Below, one piece after another: positions 14,267-14,290 of a DNA stretch of 14,290 bases. Where the stretch lies: positions 1-14,290 of the forward strand of contig CABRZC010000050.1 in assembly GCA_902475375.1 (NCBI GenBank), read 5' to 3'. The notes beneath the pieces were generated by a model. That model saw only the letters and a program-made list of their open reading frames with translations, had not been told where the DNA came from and did no database searches. The first letter of the stretch is position 1. Each line of letters starts with the position of its first letter. Made by a program: the position numbers and the translations under genes. This stretch comes from an uncultured Collinsella sp. Lineage in GTDB: Bacteria; Actinomycetota; Coriobacteriia; Coriobacteriales; Coriobacteriaceae.

Positions 14267-14290
14267 GTTTATCGGAAATTCTGCGGAAGG

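Noticed and set aside
1..14290. CRISPR array, prophage, insertion sequence or defence cassette
   Set aside because: No spaced direct repeats, transposase, integrase, att duplication or nuclease-toxin gene is visible. The only repeat seen is the two-copy terminator hairpin.

Overview
The window looks like chromosomal core sequence from a high-GC, anaerobic gut-type actinobacterium of class Coriobacteriia, most like Collinsella. This assignment is inference from protein style, GC-rich codon use and gene content (SigB/SigF-type sigma factor, T-box-controlled ileS, GldA-like dehydrogenase). No rRNA, tRNA, CRISPR array, insertion sequence or prophage gene is visible. Almost everything between 120 and 12960 is on the minus strand; only the fragment at the left edge and the dehydrogenase at the right edge are on the plus strand.

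Left part (1-3279): the C-terminal end of a plus-strand membrane protein converges, 6 nt apart, on a tightly coupled minus-strand four-gene operon. In transcription order this is a DUF948/YtxG-like membrane-anchored coiled-coil protein, an RsbW-like anti-sigma protein, a SigB/SigF/SigG-family sigma factor and an AI-2E/PerM-family transporter. The junctions are an 8-nt overlap, a 1-nt gap and a 4-nt ATGA overlap, so this is one expression unit. The anti-sigma-like protein seems to have lost the Asn of the GHKL N-box and the Gly-rich lid, which makes the partner-switching logic unclear.

Middle (3380-7868): rarA (replication-fork AAA+ ATPase), an HD-domain dGTPase-like dNTP hydrolase and a short A24 prepilin peptidase lie in the same direction. 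Upstream of them is a membrane-embedded processive family-2 glycosyltransferase. It ends in a hairpin terminator that belongs to a small repeat family, with a second diverged copy behind the dehydrogenase at 14163.

Right part (7951-12935): the coupled pair lspA-rluD (lipoprotein signal peptidase and pseudouridine synthase, TAATG overlap) follows ileS, separated from it by a strong terminator. ileS has a long leader (about 12629-12935) that I read as a full transcription-attenuating T-box riboswitch. It has an AUC isoleucine specifier, GA-motif and distal-loop signatures, a 14-bp antiterminator with a 7-nt UGGU-containing bulge, and a competing terminator ending in six U. Divergent from it is an iron-type GldA-like alcohol/glycerol dehydrogenase followed by two tandem terminators.

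Most of the window is housekeeping. No clearly new multi-gene system is evident. The points most worth following are the degenerate anti-sigma protein inside the sigma operon, the full-length transcriptional T-box on an actinobacterial ileS, and the shared hairpin family used as terminators.
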